A DNA stretch of 64,000 nucleotides from Methylomonas sp. AM2-LC (GTDB lineage Bacteria; Pseudomonadota; Gammaproteobacteria; Methylococcales; Methylomonadaceae): the NCBI RefSeq assembly GCF_039904985.1, contig NZ_CP157005.1, forward strand, positions 3,367,501-3,431,500, given 5' to 3'. Of the stretch, positions 10,295 to 20,200 are shown in pieces. Below the pieces are notes generated by a model. It had not been told where the DNA came from. It searched no databases and saw only the letters and a program-made list of their open reading frames with translations. Positions within the stretch are counted from its first letter, which is position 1; the number at the start of each line of letters is the position of its first letter. The position numbers and the translations under genes are program-made.

Positions 10295-10356
10295 TTACTG
10301 ACCCTCAATTAGGATGATTCCAAATAGGAACGTAAGAAACGGAGAAAATTAAACTC

Positions 10357-10399
10357 AGCATGGTTTAAACAGCATTTTATGTCCGTACGCTATCGCACA
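10357..10399 (-). promoter_or_regulatory. Recurrent operator plus -10, glgB operon
   Basis: Operator 10384-10399 (CGTACGCTATCGCACA on plus) matches 9 of 10 fixed positions of TGTNCG-N4-CGNACA. Read toward glgB it is followed by GA. The hexamer CATGCT (10362-10357) sits at the position where other sites carry TANNNT, giving an operator centre at -41.5, a predicted start near 10350 and a leader of about 56 nt. The weak -10 suggests activator dependence (inference). Confidence 0.5.
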
Positions 10400-10497
10400 C
10401 ACTTACCCGCTTTTAAAATTACCCAATTGACAAGATTTAAAGTTCAAACTGTGCCGCAGCTTTTGAAACTAGCATAAAGTTCGCTTTTGCGTATCAA

Positions 10498-10540
10498 TGT
10501 TCGTTGCCGAACTGACTGCCTTAGTTATTCCTATTAAGGT
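10498..10540 (+). promoter_or_regulatory. Recurrent operator plus -10, csbD-pdc
   Basis: Operator TGTTCGTTGCCGAACT (10498-10513) matches 9 of 10 fixed positions and is followed by GACTGCC, the same extension seen at the PRC-barrel site. The -10 TAAGGT (10535-10540) puts the operator centre at -41.5 and the predicted start near 10547. A TATAAA (10540-10545) overlaps and is an alternative -10. There is no recognisable -35, as expected for class II activation. Confidence 0.6.
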
Positions 10541-10615
10541 ATAAATCGAGCGGATAAAGCGAAAAATCTCATCGCAATTTGCTTAAATCAATTTAATTTA
10601 TTCTCAGGAACTATC

Positions 10616-10792
10616 ATGAACAAAGATCAAGTAAAAGGCAGAATCGAAGAATCCAAAGGTAACGTTAAGGAAGTGGCTGGTAAGATACTGGACAATGAGG
10701 ATATGGAAAATGAAGGTAATTTAGATAAAAACGTAGGAAAGTTACAGTCAGGATTTGGCGACCTTAAAGAACAGATCAAGAAATCAAAATAA
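10616..10792 (+). CDS. CsbD-like stress protein (58 aa)
   Basis: A small highly charged protein beginning MNKDQVKGRIEESKGNVKE and continuing with AGKILDNEDM and a Lys-rich tail. The Lys/Glu-rich repeat with VKGRIEESKGNVKEVAGK is the signature of the CsbD/YjbJ family, general-stress proteins of unknown molecular role. Length is typical. The ATG has CAGGAA 6 nt upstream. The next gene, the keto-acid decarboxylase, starts 71 nt downstream without an obvious promoter, so the two are probably co-transcribed from the operator-promoter at 10498. Confidence 0.88.
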   Translation: MNKDQVKGRIEESKGNVKEVAGKILDNEDMENEGNLDKNVGKLQSGFGDLKEQIKKSK

Positions 10793-10863
10793 TACCTGTC
10801 AGGTAGCAAATGTTTAATTGAAACTTAGCAGCGTTGTATCTGCAAACAAAGGACTCAATCACA

Positions 10864-12531
10864 ATGAATACTTCTCAATTTACGGTTGCAAATTACCTAA
10901 TTTCCCGACTGCAGGAGATTGGCGTAGATCATTTGTTTGGTGTGCCGGGGGATTTTGTGCTGGGTTTTTTAAATCAGGTACTAAAGAGCGATTTAAAATA
11001 TATAGGCACCTGTAATGAACTTAATGCAGCCTACGCCGCTGATGGCTATGCACGCATTCGCGGTATTGGCGCATTTTGCTCGACTTATGGTGTTGGAGAA
11101 TTAAGCGCGATCAATGGCGTGGCTGGCGCTTTCGCCGAACGCGTGCCGTTGGTAGTGATTACGGGTTCTCCATCAACAATTAACTTTCGCAATCGGCCAC
11201 TTTTGCATCACACCATGGGAGATTATCAAATCCCCTTGCGAATGTACGAGAAAATTACAGCCGCCTCAACCGAACTGGTTTCTGCAGATACGGCAGCTGC
11301 CGAAATAGATCGGGTGTTAACAATCTGTGTTTCTCATCAACAACCCGTTTACATTAGTATTCCTGCTGATGTGGTGATGATGCCTTGCCAACCTCCTAAG
11401 CCTTTTCGTTTCCCTACAACTCTCGGCAGCGATCCTGATACGCTGGGCGAGGCGATCAACGAAGCATTGCAAATGCTGAATAATGCTCGGCAACCCGTTA
11501 TCATTGGCGATGTGGAATTGATACGCTTCAAGCTGCAACAAGATTTTGCCAACTTGCTTGATAAAACTGGCTTTCCCTATGCGACCATGATGTTGGGCAA
11601 GAGCGTCCTGTCAGAGCAGCATCCACAATTCATTGGGTTGTTTGAAGGTGAACGAAGTCGTGACTATGTGAAAAATCGAGTTAACTCTGCTGATTGTATT
11701 CTGCAATTGGGGGCAGTACTCACCGATTTTAACACGGGTGGTTTTACTGCTAACCTTGACGAAACCAAAACTATAAACGCTAACATCCGTTCAGTAAGAA
11801 TCAAACATCATTATTACGAGAATGTATCTCTACATGACTTTATCGCAGGACTAACAGAAAAAATTAGCCGACGAGACCCTGTAACACTGAATATCCAAAG
11901 TGCGAAAGATGGCTGCGTGCATCGTTGTGCGGAGCTATATATTCCTGATCCACAGAAAGTACTGACTATCCAACGATTTTTCGACCGCATGAGTCATTTT
12001 ATAGCCGACGATGCCATAGTCGTTGCTGAAACAGGTGTAGCCTTATTCAGTGCAGCCGAAATGCTGATGCCCAACGGTGCGACCTTTATTGGTCAGACTT
12101 TTTACGGCTCAATTGGCTATACCATCGGCGCTACCTTGGGTGCCAGCATGGCCGCCAAACACAGGCAGGTTGTGCTGTTTGTGGGAGACGGTTCATTCCA
12201 AGTTACTGGACAGGATCTGTCGACCATGATCCGCAATCATCTCAAGCCGATCATATTTTTGCTTAATAATGAGGGGTATACCATAGAACGCGTGATCAGC
12301 GATCATGCCTACAATGACCTGCAACCCTGGAAATATCATAAATTAGTAGAAGTATTTGGTGGTGGGCTAGGTATTGATGTACGTACAGAAGGCGAACTTG
12401 AAGCAGCACTGGCTAAAGCTACGGCGGCAGATGAGCTGGTATTCATCGAAATTCATACTGACCGTCTGGACTGTCCAGAGTCGTTACGCAGCGCTGGTCG
12501 CAGCATGGCAACGACAAATCACCTTGATTAA
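10864..12531 (+). CDS. Thiamine-diphosphate 2-keto-acid decarboxylase (pyruvate/indolepyruvate decarboxylase type)
   Basis: A 555-residue three-domain ThDP enzyme (PYR, central, PP). PYR domain: VDHLFGVPGDF (21-31), catalytic Glu in CNELNAAYAADGYAR (about E52), and the His pair in LLHHTMGD (about H115/H116), diagnostic of PDC-type decarboxylases as opposed to acetolactate synthase. PP domain: cofactor motif from GDGSF (441) to LLNN (about 469). The family turns pyruvate, phenylpyruvate or indolepyruvate into the aldehyde plus CO2; the substrate cannot be fixed by eye. The context of fermentative carbon genes favours pyruvate to acetaldehyde (inference). An upstream ATG at 10834 adds ten poor residues; the ATG at 10864 has AAAGGA upstream and matches the family start. 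True PDCs are uncommon in bacteria. No alcohol dehydrogenase gene is adjacent. Confidence 0.9.
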   Translation: MNTSQFTVANYLISRLQEIGVDHLFGVPGDFVLGFLNQVLKSDLKYIGTCNELNAAYAADGYARIRGIGAFCSTYGVGELSAINGVAGAFAERVPLVVITGSPSTINFRNRPLLHHTMGDYQIPLRMYEKITAASTELVSADTAAAEIDRVLTICVSHQQPVYISIPADVVMMPCQPPKPFRFPTTLGSDPDTLGEAINEALQMLNNARQPVIIGDVELIRFKLQQDFANLLDKTGFPYATMMLGKSVLSEQHPQFIGLFEGERSRDYVKNRVNSADCILQLGAVLTDFNTGGFTANLDETKTINANIRSVRIKHHYYENVSLHDFIAGLTEKISRRDPVTLNIQSAKDGCVHRCAELYIPDPQKVLTIQRFFDRMSHFIADDAIVVAETGVALFSAAEMLMPNGATFIGQTFYGSIGYTIGATLGASMAAKHRQVVLFVGDGSFQVTGQDLSTMIRNHLKPIIFLLNNEGYTIERVISDHAYNDLQPWKYHKLVEVFGGGLGIDVRTEGELEAALAKATAADELVFIEIHTDRLDCPESLRSAGRSMATTNHLD

Positions 12532-12863
12532 CAAACAATAAAATCAAATTGTCTGATTGTTAACCACTATCTATTCACTATCCCCTTAATCATTAGCACA
12601 TTAATGATGTTCTTCAATAGTAGACATGAAATCTCGCCTAACCCAAAGTTTCTAGCAATTGTAGATAAGTTAATGGATTGAAGTCAGAAAACCCCTTGTT
12701 AACTTGGCTAGTAACGTTTCAACGATCATCCATGAATAGAACTCACCGATACTGTGTGTGCTTACCCCAATACTAATTGATTTCATTTCAAAATGACTGC
12801 GCAATTAATTTTGTGTCGGTGCGTTATTAGACGTTAAGAAGCAAAACACCTTAACTCGTAATC
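12532..12863. other. Intergenic stretch, no gene seen
   Basis: Between the decarboxylase stop and the operator of the SDR gene. AT-rich with stops in every frame. A weak complementary pair just after the stop (AACAAT...ATTGTT) could be part of a terminator but lacks a clear U-tract. Nothing else is supported. Confidence 0.4.
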
Positions 12864-12906
12864 TGTTTGCTGCCGAACAGACCGTCTAAAGCAAAACATT
12901 AATAAT
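12864..12906 (+). promoter_or_regulatory. Recurrent operator plus -10, SDR gene
   Basis: Operator TGTTTGCTGCCGAACA (12864-12879) matches 9 of 10 fixed positions and is followed by GACC. AATAAT (12901-12906), 5 of 6 to TATAAT, puts the centre at -41.5 and the predicted start near 12913. The leader to the SDR ATG would be about 200 nt and contains no obvious ORF. Confidence 0.5.
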
Positions 12907-13112
12907 TAACTTGCGTCATGACTTACGCTTATCCCATTACGCTTAAATTCAGTATTGGCATATACAGGCTTGTAAACAAATATGGGTTAAGTGCAAGCCA
13001 TAAGCCAATATATTCGCTTTGCAATAGATTACGGTTTCAATGTTTGGGTTAGATAGCTGAATTGAGACTTTACCCATATTAATCTTAACAGTAAATTTTT
13101 GGAGTACCTTTT

Positions 13113-13994
13113 ATGACACAAACCAACAATCAATTGCCATTAGTTCAAAAACCGGTATGGTTTATCACGGGCTGCTCGACTGGCTTTGGTCGAGAGCTTG
13201 CCAAACAATTACTAGAACGTGGTTACCGAACTGTCATCACAGCTCGTGATCCAGAAACACTCAATAGCTTAGCAGCCTTAGGTGAAGCACTAGTACTAAA
13301 ACTGGATGTGACTGATCAAGATCAAATTGATGCGGCCATATTGGCAGCAACACAAAGGTTTGGCAGCATTGATGTACTAGTAAACAATGCAGGAATTGGT
13401 TATTTTGCAGCTGTTGAAGAAAGCGAAGAAGCCGAGATACGTAAAATGTTCGAGATTAATTTCTTTGGTTTAAGTCGTATGATACATGCGGTTCTGCCGG
13501 CAATGCGTCAACGAAAAAGCGGCTACATTGTCAACTTTTCATCCTTAGCTGGATTACGTTCATTCCCCGCACTTGGTTACTATAATGCGACCAAGTTTGC
13601 TGTGGAAGGATTGTCCGAAGCACTCTGGCAAGAGGTAGAACCATTGGGAATCAAGGTTATGCTAGTCGAACCTAGTGGTTTTCGCACCGATTGGGCCGGA
13701 CGCTCTGCCGATGAAAGCCAACAGCAAATTGCGGATTATGCAGCCACTGCAGGTGTTTGGCGTAGCCAAGTGCGCGCCATTTCTGGACATCAACCCGGCG
13801 ATCCCATACGTGGCATGCATGCGATTATTCAGGCTATTGAAACCACTAACCCACCTCATCATCTGCTACTAGGTAAAGATGCCTTTGTGGGCGCTACCAG
13901 CAAGTTGGATGAATTACACAAAGAGTTTTTAGCCGGTGAATTGGTGGCACGTGCAGCAGACTTCCCAAAAGATAATCGGGGGTTAGCGGCTTAA
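13113..13994 (+). CDS. Short-chain dehydrogenase/reductase
   Basis: A 293-residue classical SDR with a Rossmann fold: nucleotide site TGCSTGFG (19-26), LDVTD, NNAG (91-94), Ser in NFSSLAG (about 143) and the catalytic YNATK (Y157/K161). ITARDPETL after the second strand, with Arg behind the first acidic position, suggests NADP(H) but does not prove it. The substrate is unknown; members of this group are broad ketone/aldehyde reductases. GGAG precedes the ATG at 13113. It is the only gene between the operator at 12864 and the SLC13 permease. With acetaldehyde produced by the neighbouring decarboxylase, an aldehyde-reducing role is possible but speculative. Confidence 0.9.
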   Translation: MTQTNNQLPLVQKPVWFITGCSTGFGRELAKQLLERGYRTVITARDPETLNSLAALGEALVLKLDVTDQDQIDAAILAATQRFGSIDVLVNNAGIGYFAAVEESEEAEIRKMFEINFFGLSRMIHAVLPAMRQRKSGYIVNFSSLAGLRSFPALGYYNATKFAVEGLSEALWQEVEPLGIKVMLVEPSGFRTDWAGRSADESQQQIADYAATAGVWRSQVRAISGHQPGDPIRGMHAIIQAIETTNPPHHLLLGKDAFVGATSKLDELHKEFLAGELVARAADFPKDNRGLAA

Positions 13995-14126
13995 TATTTA
14001 AAGAATCAGGCTGCTGCCTTTTGTTCAAGGGTTATACCTTTTGCAGATAACAGCAGCATTTTGTTATGGTTTGATTGCCGAAAATCCGCCAGAATAGCCG
14101 CCTGACTTATTTTGCAAGGCCGTTTG

Positions 14127-14147
14127 GTGTTTGCCGTTACCAAACAC
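14127..14147. repeat. Inverted repeat between SDR and permease
   Basis: GTGTTTG and CAAACAC separated by 7 nt form a perfect 7-bp stem about 100 nt before the permease. It is not followed by a T-run on either strand, so it may be an operator or weak structure rather than a terminator. Confidence 0.4.
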
Positions 14148-14245
14148 GGAAATATCACGTAAAATCGACTTAATTTATAAGCGAACCTTAAAATGCACAT
14201 CATTATTTGTAATAAATATTCCCTAATGTCTTGAAAGTGTCGTCA

Positions 14246-15592
14246 ATGAAAAAAAACTGGCAACGACATTGGCCAAATATAGTCAGCATAGTGCTGGTTA
14301 TCTGCGTGATACTTAACGCCCTTATTTCTACCGCAATCCCCAACTGGCTATGGGTAAGCCCTGAAGCTGATATCAGCATCCACAAAATTACAGTCGCAAT
14401 CATCTTTGTAAGCAGCTATCTGGCGCTTGCGTTTGGCAAGATACCAGGTCTGAGCATTGATCGAGCCGGTATTGCTTTGGTGGGTGCAGGGTTAATGGTC
14501 GTATCCGGCGCTCTGTCACTAGAAGATGCCTATAAGGCAATTGACCTCGACACGATTACTTTGTTACTCGGAATGATGATACTTGTAGCCAGTTTACGTC
14601 TGTCTGGTTTTTTTGTGATGGTGACAAACTTGATTGTTGCGAAGGCAAAAAATCCACTGTTCCTGCTTTGCACTATCACCGCCACGTCAGGAATATTTTC
14701 AGCTTTTCTAGTGAATGATGCCATTTGCCTAGTTCTAGCACCACTGGTACTGGAACTGACACTTCGCCTGGGGCGTAAACCAGTACCGTATTTGCTTGCA
14801 GTAGCGCTGGCTTCTAATGTGGGCTCTACGGCAACCATTACCGGAAATCCACAAAACATTCTAATAGCCAGTTTCTCGCATATTTCTTATACTTCGTTTG
14901 CTCTTACACTTGCACCAGTGGCAATAATCGGGCTAATTATTACTGCTGTAATGGTGGGTGTCTTTCATCGAAAAGAATTCACCACCATTATCCACATGCA
15001 AATTGACAAGCCAAATTTACGTATAAATCGCGTTCTGGTGTTCCGCGCCTTATTGGCGACTGCGGCAATGATTACACTATTTTTTGCCGGTCAGCCGCCA
15101 GCCAAAGTTGCCATTATCATTAGTAGCTGGTTGTTGTTAACACGACGAATCAAGAGCAAACGCATCTATGCAGAAATAGATTGGTCATTGTTACTTATGT
15201 TTGCAGGATTGTTCATCATTGTGGCTGGAGCACAAAAATCATTGCTTACAGCCAATATAATGGCTGCAGTAGGTCATCTGCATCTCGATCAAGTGCCTGT
15301 CCTGAGTGCAGTAACTGCCGTGCTATCCAATCTGGTCAGCAATGTCCCTGCCGTGCTGATGATGAAGCCGTTTGTAACGGTTTTGCAGAATCATGATAGT
15401 GCATGGTTGGTGATTGCTATGGCTTCTACCTTGGCAGGCAACTTCACAATTTTAGGGTCGATTGCAAACCTGATTGTGGTGCAGAAAGCCGCCGAACGCG
15501 GAGTTTTGATTTCCTTCTGGGACTACTTTAAGGTAGGTGCGCCACTGACTTTAATCACGTTGATGATAGGTACTCTTTGGTTATCCCTGTAA
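14246..15592 (+). CDS. SLC13/ArsB-NhaD-type anion permease
   Basis: A membrane protein of about 448 residues with roughly 11-12 hydrophobic segments, of the ion-transporter superfamily (ArsB, NhaD, CitMHS, DASS). Diagnostic pieces are LLLGMMILVASLRLSGFF, VALASNVGSTATITGNPQN (GNPQN re-entrant loop) and VLSNLVSNVPAVLMM, the second NVPA loop. These two loops form the substrate and cation site in the family. The substrate (dicarboxylate, arsenite, or Na+/H+ exchange) cannot be assigned. The frame opens with TTG at 14231, but the ATG at 14246 is the more usual start; the ribosome site is weak for either. No copy of the recurrent operator precedes this gene. Confidence 0.82.
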   Translation: MKKNWQRHWPNIVSIVLVICVILNALISTAIPNWLWVSPEADISIHKITVAIIFVSSYLALAFGKIPGLSIDRAGIALVGAGLMVVSGALSLEDAYKAIDLDTITLLLGMMILVASLRLSGFFVMVTNLIVAKAKNPLFLLCTITATSGIFSAFLVNDAICLVLAPLVLELTLRLGRKPVPYLLAVALASNVGSTATITGNPQNILIASFSHISYTSFALTLAPVAIIGLIITAVMVGVFHRKEFTTIIHMQIDKPNLRINRVLVFRALLATAAMITLFFAGQPPAKVAIIISSWLLLTRRIKSKRIYAEIDWSLLLMFAGLFIIVAGAQKSLLTANIMAAVGHLHLDQVPVLSAVTAVLSNLVSNVPAVLMMKPFVTVLQNHDSAWLVIAMASTLAGNFTILGSIANLIVVQKAAERGVLISFWDYFKVGAPLTLITLMIGTLWLSL

Positions 15593-15783
15593 TAATTTGA
15601 ATATCAGCAATGCTTGCTGACATTCTATTAATAACAACGGACGGGGGATTAAATGGATTATAAGTTGTGCTTTCAAAGATACCCTCAAAGAAATACCGTT
15701 TTCGCGAGTCTCAGGCATAAATAAGAATAATAGGAAAAGGCAAGAAATTGCGTGATGACAATTGTCGTCAATCATTACTTGTA

Positions 15784-15826
15784 AGTGGGCAGCCGCACAG
15801 ATCGGATTACACTTTCAGTGCATACT
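15784..15826 (+). promoter_or_regulatory. Recurrent operator (degenerate) plus -10, triple-BON gene
   Basis: AGTGGGCAGCCGCACA (15784-15799) matches 8 of 10 fixed positions, with an intact promoter-proximal half followed by GA. CATACT (15821-15826) lies exactly at -10 spacing (centre -41.5, start near 15833, leader about 26 nt). The left half resembles that of the crp/fnr-like promoter (TGTGGG). Confidence 0.45.
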
Positions 15827-15858
15827 TAATTCCCCTAATTCTACAAGGAAATACAGTC

Positions 15859-16512
15859 ATGAAAAACGATATGCAAATACAAAAAGACGTCATTGCCGAG
15901 CTAAACTGGGAACCTTCCATTAACCCAACCAACATCGGCGTTGAAGTTAAAGATGGCATCGTCACTTTATCTGGACATGTCAACAGTTACGGAGAAAAAC
16001 TGAATGCAGAACAATCAGCACAACGGGTTGCAGGTGTAAAAGCTTTGGCTGTTGAAATTGATGTTACCCTGCCAGGTGTCAGCAATCGCACAGATGCTGA
16101 TATAGCCCGTACCGTAGAAAACGTTTTACAGTGGACGACATATTTGCCGAAAAATTCTGTCAGGGTGATGGTAGAAAACGGCTGGATTACACTTTCGGGT
16201 CAAGTTGACTGGGGTTACCAAAGAGTAACAGCAGCTAATGCAGTGCTGTATTTAATGGGCGTAAGAGGCGTTAGTAACGATATTACTATTAAACCAGCAA
16301 TTACCTCAAGTTCAATCAAAGCCGATATCGAAACTGCCTTAAAACGACGCGCCATAGCTGACGCACAAAATATCTCTGTGGAAGTGCATGGCGAGGATGT
16401 TACTCTGACTGGAAAAGTTCACAGTTGGAACGAACGCGATCTGGCAACCCATTCTGCATGGTGTACACCTGGCGTTAAAAACGTAAAAGACAAAATGAGT
16501 TTTATTAACTAA
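15859..16512 (+). CDS. Triple BON-domain protein
   Basis: A 217-residue protein of three tandem BON domains (about residues 5-70, 78-145 and 150-217). Each ends in the family pattern of a Gly-bounded strand: GIVTLSGHV, GWITLSGQVDWGYQR and DVTLTGKVHSWNER. BON domains bind phospholipid or hydrophobic surfaces and occur in OsmY-type envelope-stress proteins. No signal peptide is visible from the chosen start, so it may be cytoplasmic, unlike OsmY. The frame extends 37 codons upstream, but MKNDMQIQKDV with AAGGAA in front fits the family. It converges on a DUF1269 gene across a perfect hairpin terminator. Confidence 0.88.
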   Translation: MKNDMQIQKDVIAELNWEPSINPTNIGVEVKDGIVTLSGHVNSYGEKLNAEQSAQRVAGVKALAVEIDVTLPGVSNRTDADIARTVENVLQWTTYLPKNSVRVMVENGWITLSGQVDWGYQRVTAANAVLYLMGVRGVSNDITIKPAITSSSIKADIETALKRRAIADAQNISVEVHGEDVTLTGKVHSWNERDLATHSAWCTPGVKNVKDKMSFIN

Positions 16513-16524
16513 CTAAAATGCGGC

Positions 16525-16549
16525 GAGAATCCGTTACAAACGGATTCTC
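16525..16549. terminator. Bidirectional hairpin terminator
   Basis: An 11-bp perfect stem (GAGAATCCGTT / AACGGATTCTC) with loop ACA, lying between convergent genes ending at 16512 (plus) and 16557 (minus). It is followed by TTT on plus. Its position suits termination of both. Confidence 0.75.
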
Positions 16550-16556
16550 TTTAGCG

Positions 16557-17057
16557 TTAAGCGAAAAAATGCGGTTCAACGCCTTCAAAATCTACTTCAG
16601 GATGATGCATTACTATAATGGTTTTTATTTTTTCTATTTGATCCTCTTCCATATCTATCATAACTAGAAACTCGCCATTTTTTATCGCATCATCAAATTG
16701 TTTTAGGCGACGACTATCGGCACTAATGCCCACCAAAGTCGCTGAAAAGCTTCCCAGACCAGCACCTACCGTAGAGATTGCCAATACCGCTCCACCACCC
16801 AACACCAACCCCATCGGCAATATCAAAGCCACCAAACCACAAAACAAGCCAGTAGCCGCACCCAACAACAGGCCTTGCTCCAAAGCCGGAATAAAATCAG
16901 ACTTTTGTAGAAAGGTTGCTTCAGGTAAAGCTTCCAGATGTGAACCTGGTTTGCCGATAACATGAATATGGCGTTCTTCGATATCAGCACTCAATAAATC
17001 ATTCACGATGTTTTGGGTAATATTGATGTCTGGCGCTAAAAAATATATTCGTTTCAT
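16557..17057 (-). CDS. DUF1269-family membrane protein
   Basis: A 166-residue protein. A soluble N-terminal half (MKRIYFLAPDINITQNIV, HVIGKPGSHLEALPEA) is followed by a Gly/Ala/Leu-rich central segment with one or two membrane spans (residues about 72-115, LLLGAATGLFCGLVALILP and GLVLGGGAVLAIST), then an acidic C-terminus with FLVMIDMEEDQIEKI. This arrangement fits DUF1269, membrane proteins of unknown function related to YflT-like stress proteins. The recurrent operator with a near-consensus -10 lies at 17155-17197 and leaves a leader of about 91 nt. Confidence 0.75.
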   Translation of the reverse strand: MKRIYFLAPDINITQNIVNDLLSADIEERHIHVIGKPGSHLEALPEATFLQKSDFIPALEQGLLLGAATGLFCGLVALILPMGLVLGGGAVLAISTVGAGLGSFSATLVGISADSRRLKQFDDAIKNGEFLVMIDMEEDQIEKIKTIIVMHHPEVDFEGVEPHFFA

Positions 17058-17154
17058 AACAGTGACTCCAGAAATAAATGTCCGCTAGTTTTAACTGATG
17101 TCCAACACGAAAAATACGTTTACTAAAATTTGAATGTGGAACAGTCGCTGGCAC

Positions 17155-17197
17155 ATTATGTGTCTTTGTGGCAAATTCATCTGTACGTAAACGAACA
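17155..17197 (-). promoter_or_regulatory. Recurrent operator plus -10, DUF1269 gene
   Basis: TGTACGTAAACGAACA (17182-17197) matches 10 of 10 fixed positions. Read toward the gene, the promoter-proximal half CGTACA is followed by GA, and CATAAT (17160-17155), 5 of 6 to consensus, gives a centre at -41.5 and a start near 17148. One of the best examples in the window. Confidence 0.7.
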
Positions 17198-17299
17198 TTG
17201 GGGCGAATGCTTACCATTAACAAAAAAGTTATGCTTAGCATGACTATAAGAAAATAACGCCTATTGCCCGATATTGGGTTAACTGATCAAAGATTTTGC

Positions 17300-20200
17300 T
17301 TATTGATTCATAGTATTTTTTAAAGCTTGCCCAGAAGATAAGCAGGCACCGAAGATAAAAATACAACCGGAGACATATAACCACAGCAATAAAGCCATGA
17401 TGCCACCAAACGCGCCATAGATGGCATTTAAGTTGGTAAAGTACGCCAGATAAAGGGCAAAAACGCCTCCAGTCACCTGTAGTAGTAGCGTGGTACATAA
17501 TGCTGAAGCCCAGACTTGTGAAAATGGGGTAGGCTGAACAGGCACAATTCTATAAAACAGACTGAGACTGAAGAACACCAGCAGCGAAGAAATAACAGTA
17601 CTCATTAGCGGATTAAACCAGACACCGAAATCCATTATAGGTAATAGAAACCTCTCCATCATTCCAACCAGCACCGGCGCGGTAATGCCCATCATTAATA
17701 CGCACAGCATCAGAGCAAGAAACAGCAAACTTTGCAACGGTAGTTGCCACCATTTGCCACTAACATCACCCCAAGCCTGATTGGTTGCCGTGATCAGATT
17801 TGTAAAAAACTGTATGGCTGACCATAACAGTGTTACCAGTGCCACAACGCTGACAGGTCCGCTAGTTTTGACTACTTGCGTCAGCGAATTGAATAAATAA
17901 CCCTGCATATCTGCGCCGATTGGGATATAAGTTTTAATATAAGTGATAACAACCATTCCTGCCTGTTCTCGATCAATAAACAGCGCAGCAAAGGTTACAA
18001 ATAACAAAATCATTGGAAAGAGCGAGAAAAACGCGAAATAGGCAAAGGCTGCCGCAGACTGACTGGCATTAATCTGCACAAATTTTTTCACAGCATGTGT
18101 AACTAGCAACCCAATATTGCCTAGCCAAGAAGTAAATCCAGATAAATAACTAGTCGTCACTTTGGGTTGATACGATTTTGCATGCCGATATTGTTTTAAT
18201 AATTCCAGTACTAACAGCGGAATGGCCGAAACCACTAATAACAACAAACAATCTTGCAACGACATTTCTGTTGTTTTTAGTATCCTTTCCATCGGCGCAT
18301 AATGTTGACTTAATACTTGCAATCCTAAAGATACCACCACAACCATAACCAGATTTATATTGGTAAATAGCGACAGTCGCCAAACTGGTTTGCGTTCATG
18401 GCGAGCGCCAAAGGAACGCAACAATTCGGCAAACACTAATCCGGCAAAAGCATATGAACGTGCCGATTCGGTATTTCCTGACTGTAAAGCATAAACATAA
18501 ACCGCAAACACTATCCCTGCAGTCAACATACCCGTCAATAACATGGTTTGGAAAAACCTGGGATTGGTCATCCGCTCCGAACGGCGGCGCGGTGTATATT
18601 TCATCAGATCCGCATCAATAGGTTCGGTAGCTAAACACAACGCAGGTAAACCATCCGTAACTAAATTGATCCACAACAGATGTATAGGTAACAGTGGTGC
18701 GGGTAACCCTGCCAGAACACAGATTGTCATCAACAACAATTCGCCACTGCCACCGGCCAGCAGATATAGCAGGGTTTTGCGGATATTCTCATAGATACCA
18801 CGACCTTCTTCTACAGCGGCGACTATCGTGGCAAAATTATCATCCGTGAGTATCATATCCGCCGCTTGTTTGGTCACTTCCGTCCCCGACTTCCCCATGG
18901 TAATACCAATATCGGCACCTCTGATAGCAGGTGCATCGTTAACCCCATCTCCCGCCATTGCCACTACGGCATCATTGGCTTTCCAGGCCCGAATTATGCG
19001 AAGTTTGTTTGCAGCGGTTACCCTGGCAAAAACAGCAATACCCGCAACCTGGGCTTGTAATTGAGTATCGGATAACTGATCAAGTTCCAATCCGGTAATG
19101 GCAATTTCTTTATCAGAGGCAATACCAATTTCTTTGGCTATAGCCATGGCGGTATGCGGATGGTCGCCGGTAATCATCACCACACGAATACCGGCAGTAT
19201 GACATTTTTCAACGGCCGATTTGGCTTCCGGGCGCGGCGGATCATACATACCCGACAGACCGACAAACACCAGTTTACGCTCAACATTAACAGCAGTCAG
19301 ATTAGCAATATCATCCTCAAGATCACGATAGGCTGACGCTAGCACCCTTAAGGCTTTATTTGCCATCAGCGTGGTTTGTGCCAAAATGTGTTCGCTATCC
19401 TGTATTGTTAGCGGGCGAATCCCGGCTTCAGTATAGAGATGCGTGCATAAACTCAACAATGCACCCGGAGCGCCATTAGTAAAAGCGCGTAGCTTCCCAT
19501 CTGGCATTAGCCGCACCACCGAACTGCGCTTCCGATCTGAATCGAAGGGCATTTCCAACTGCTTAGGACATTCCAACTCTATACTTACCCGGTCGCCACC
19601 CACTTTACCTGCCGCAGCCAATAACGCACCTTCGGTTGGATCACCTAAGGTTTTCCAAACGCCCTCCTCCTGTAGCAAATGAGCATTATTACACCCTAAT
19701 ATAATAGATGTTAATGCCTGCATAGCGGGACAGTTAAGCACCGTGACTACTTGGTCTTGGCGCCTAACCTCACCTACTGGCCCATAGCCTTCGCCGCTGA
19801 CGGCATAGTTTTGACCATCTACATAGAATGCTCTAACCGTCATCTGTCCCAGGGTCAAGGTGCCAGTCTTATCTGTGCAAATTACGCTAGTTGAACCAAG
19901 CGTTTCAACTGCAGGCAATTTCCGCACCAATGCACCGCGCCTTGCCATACGCAACACGCCAACCGATAACGCCACCGTTACCACAGCCGGCAAACCTTCT
20001 GGAACAGCCGCCACCGCCAAACTGATGGCAGTCATAGTCAATTCAAAAACCGGCGTTCCACGTAATAAACCCAGGCAAAACAATAACACCACGATAACGA
20101 GTGCCACCCACACTAAAATTCGACCAAAGGCATCTAGCCTGCGTTGTAACGGAGTACTCTGATCATCGGCGGCCGCTTTAATCAATCCCGCGATAAGGCC

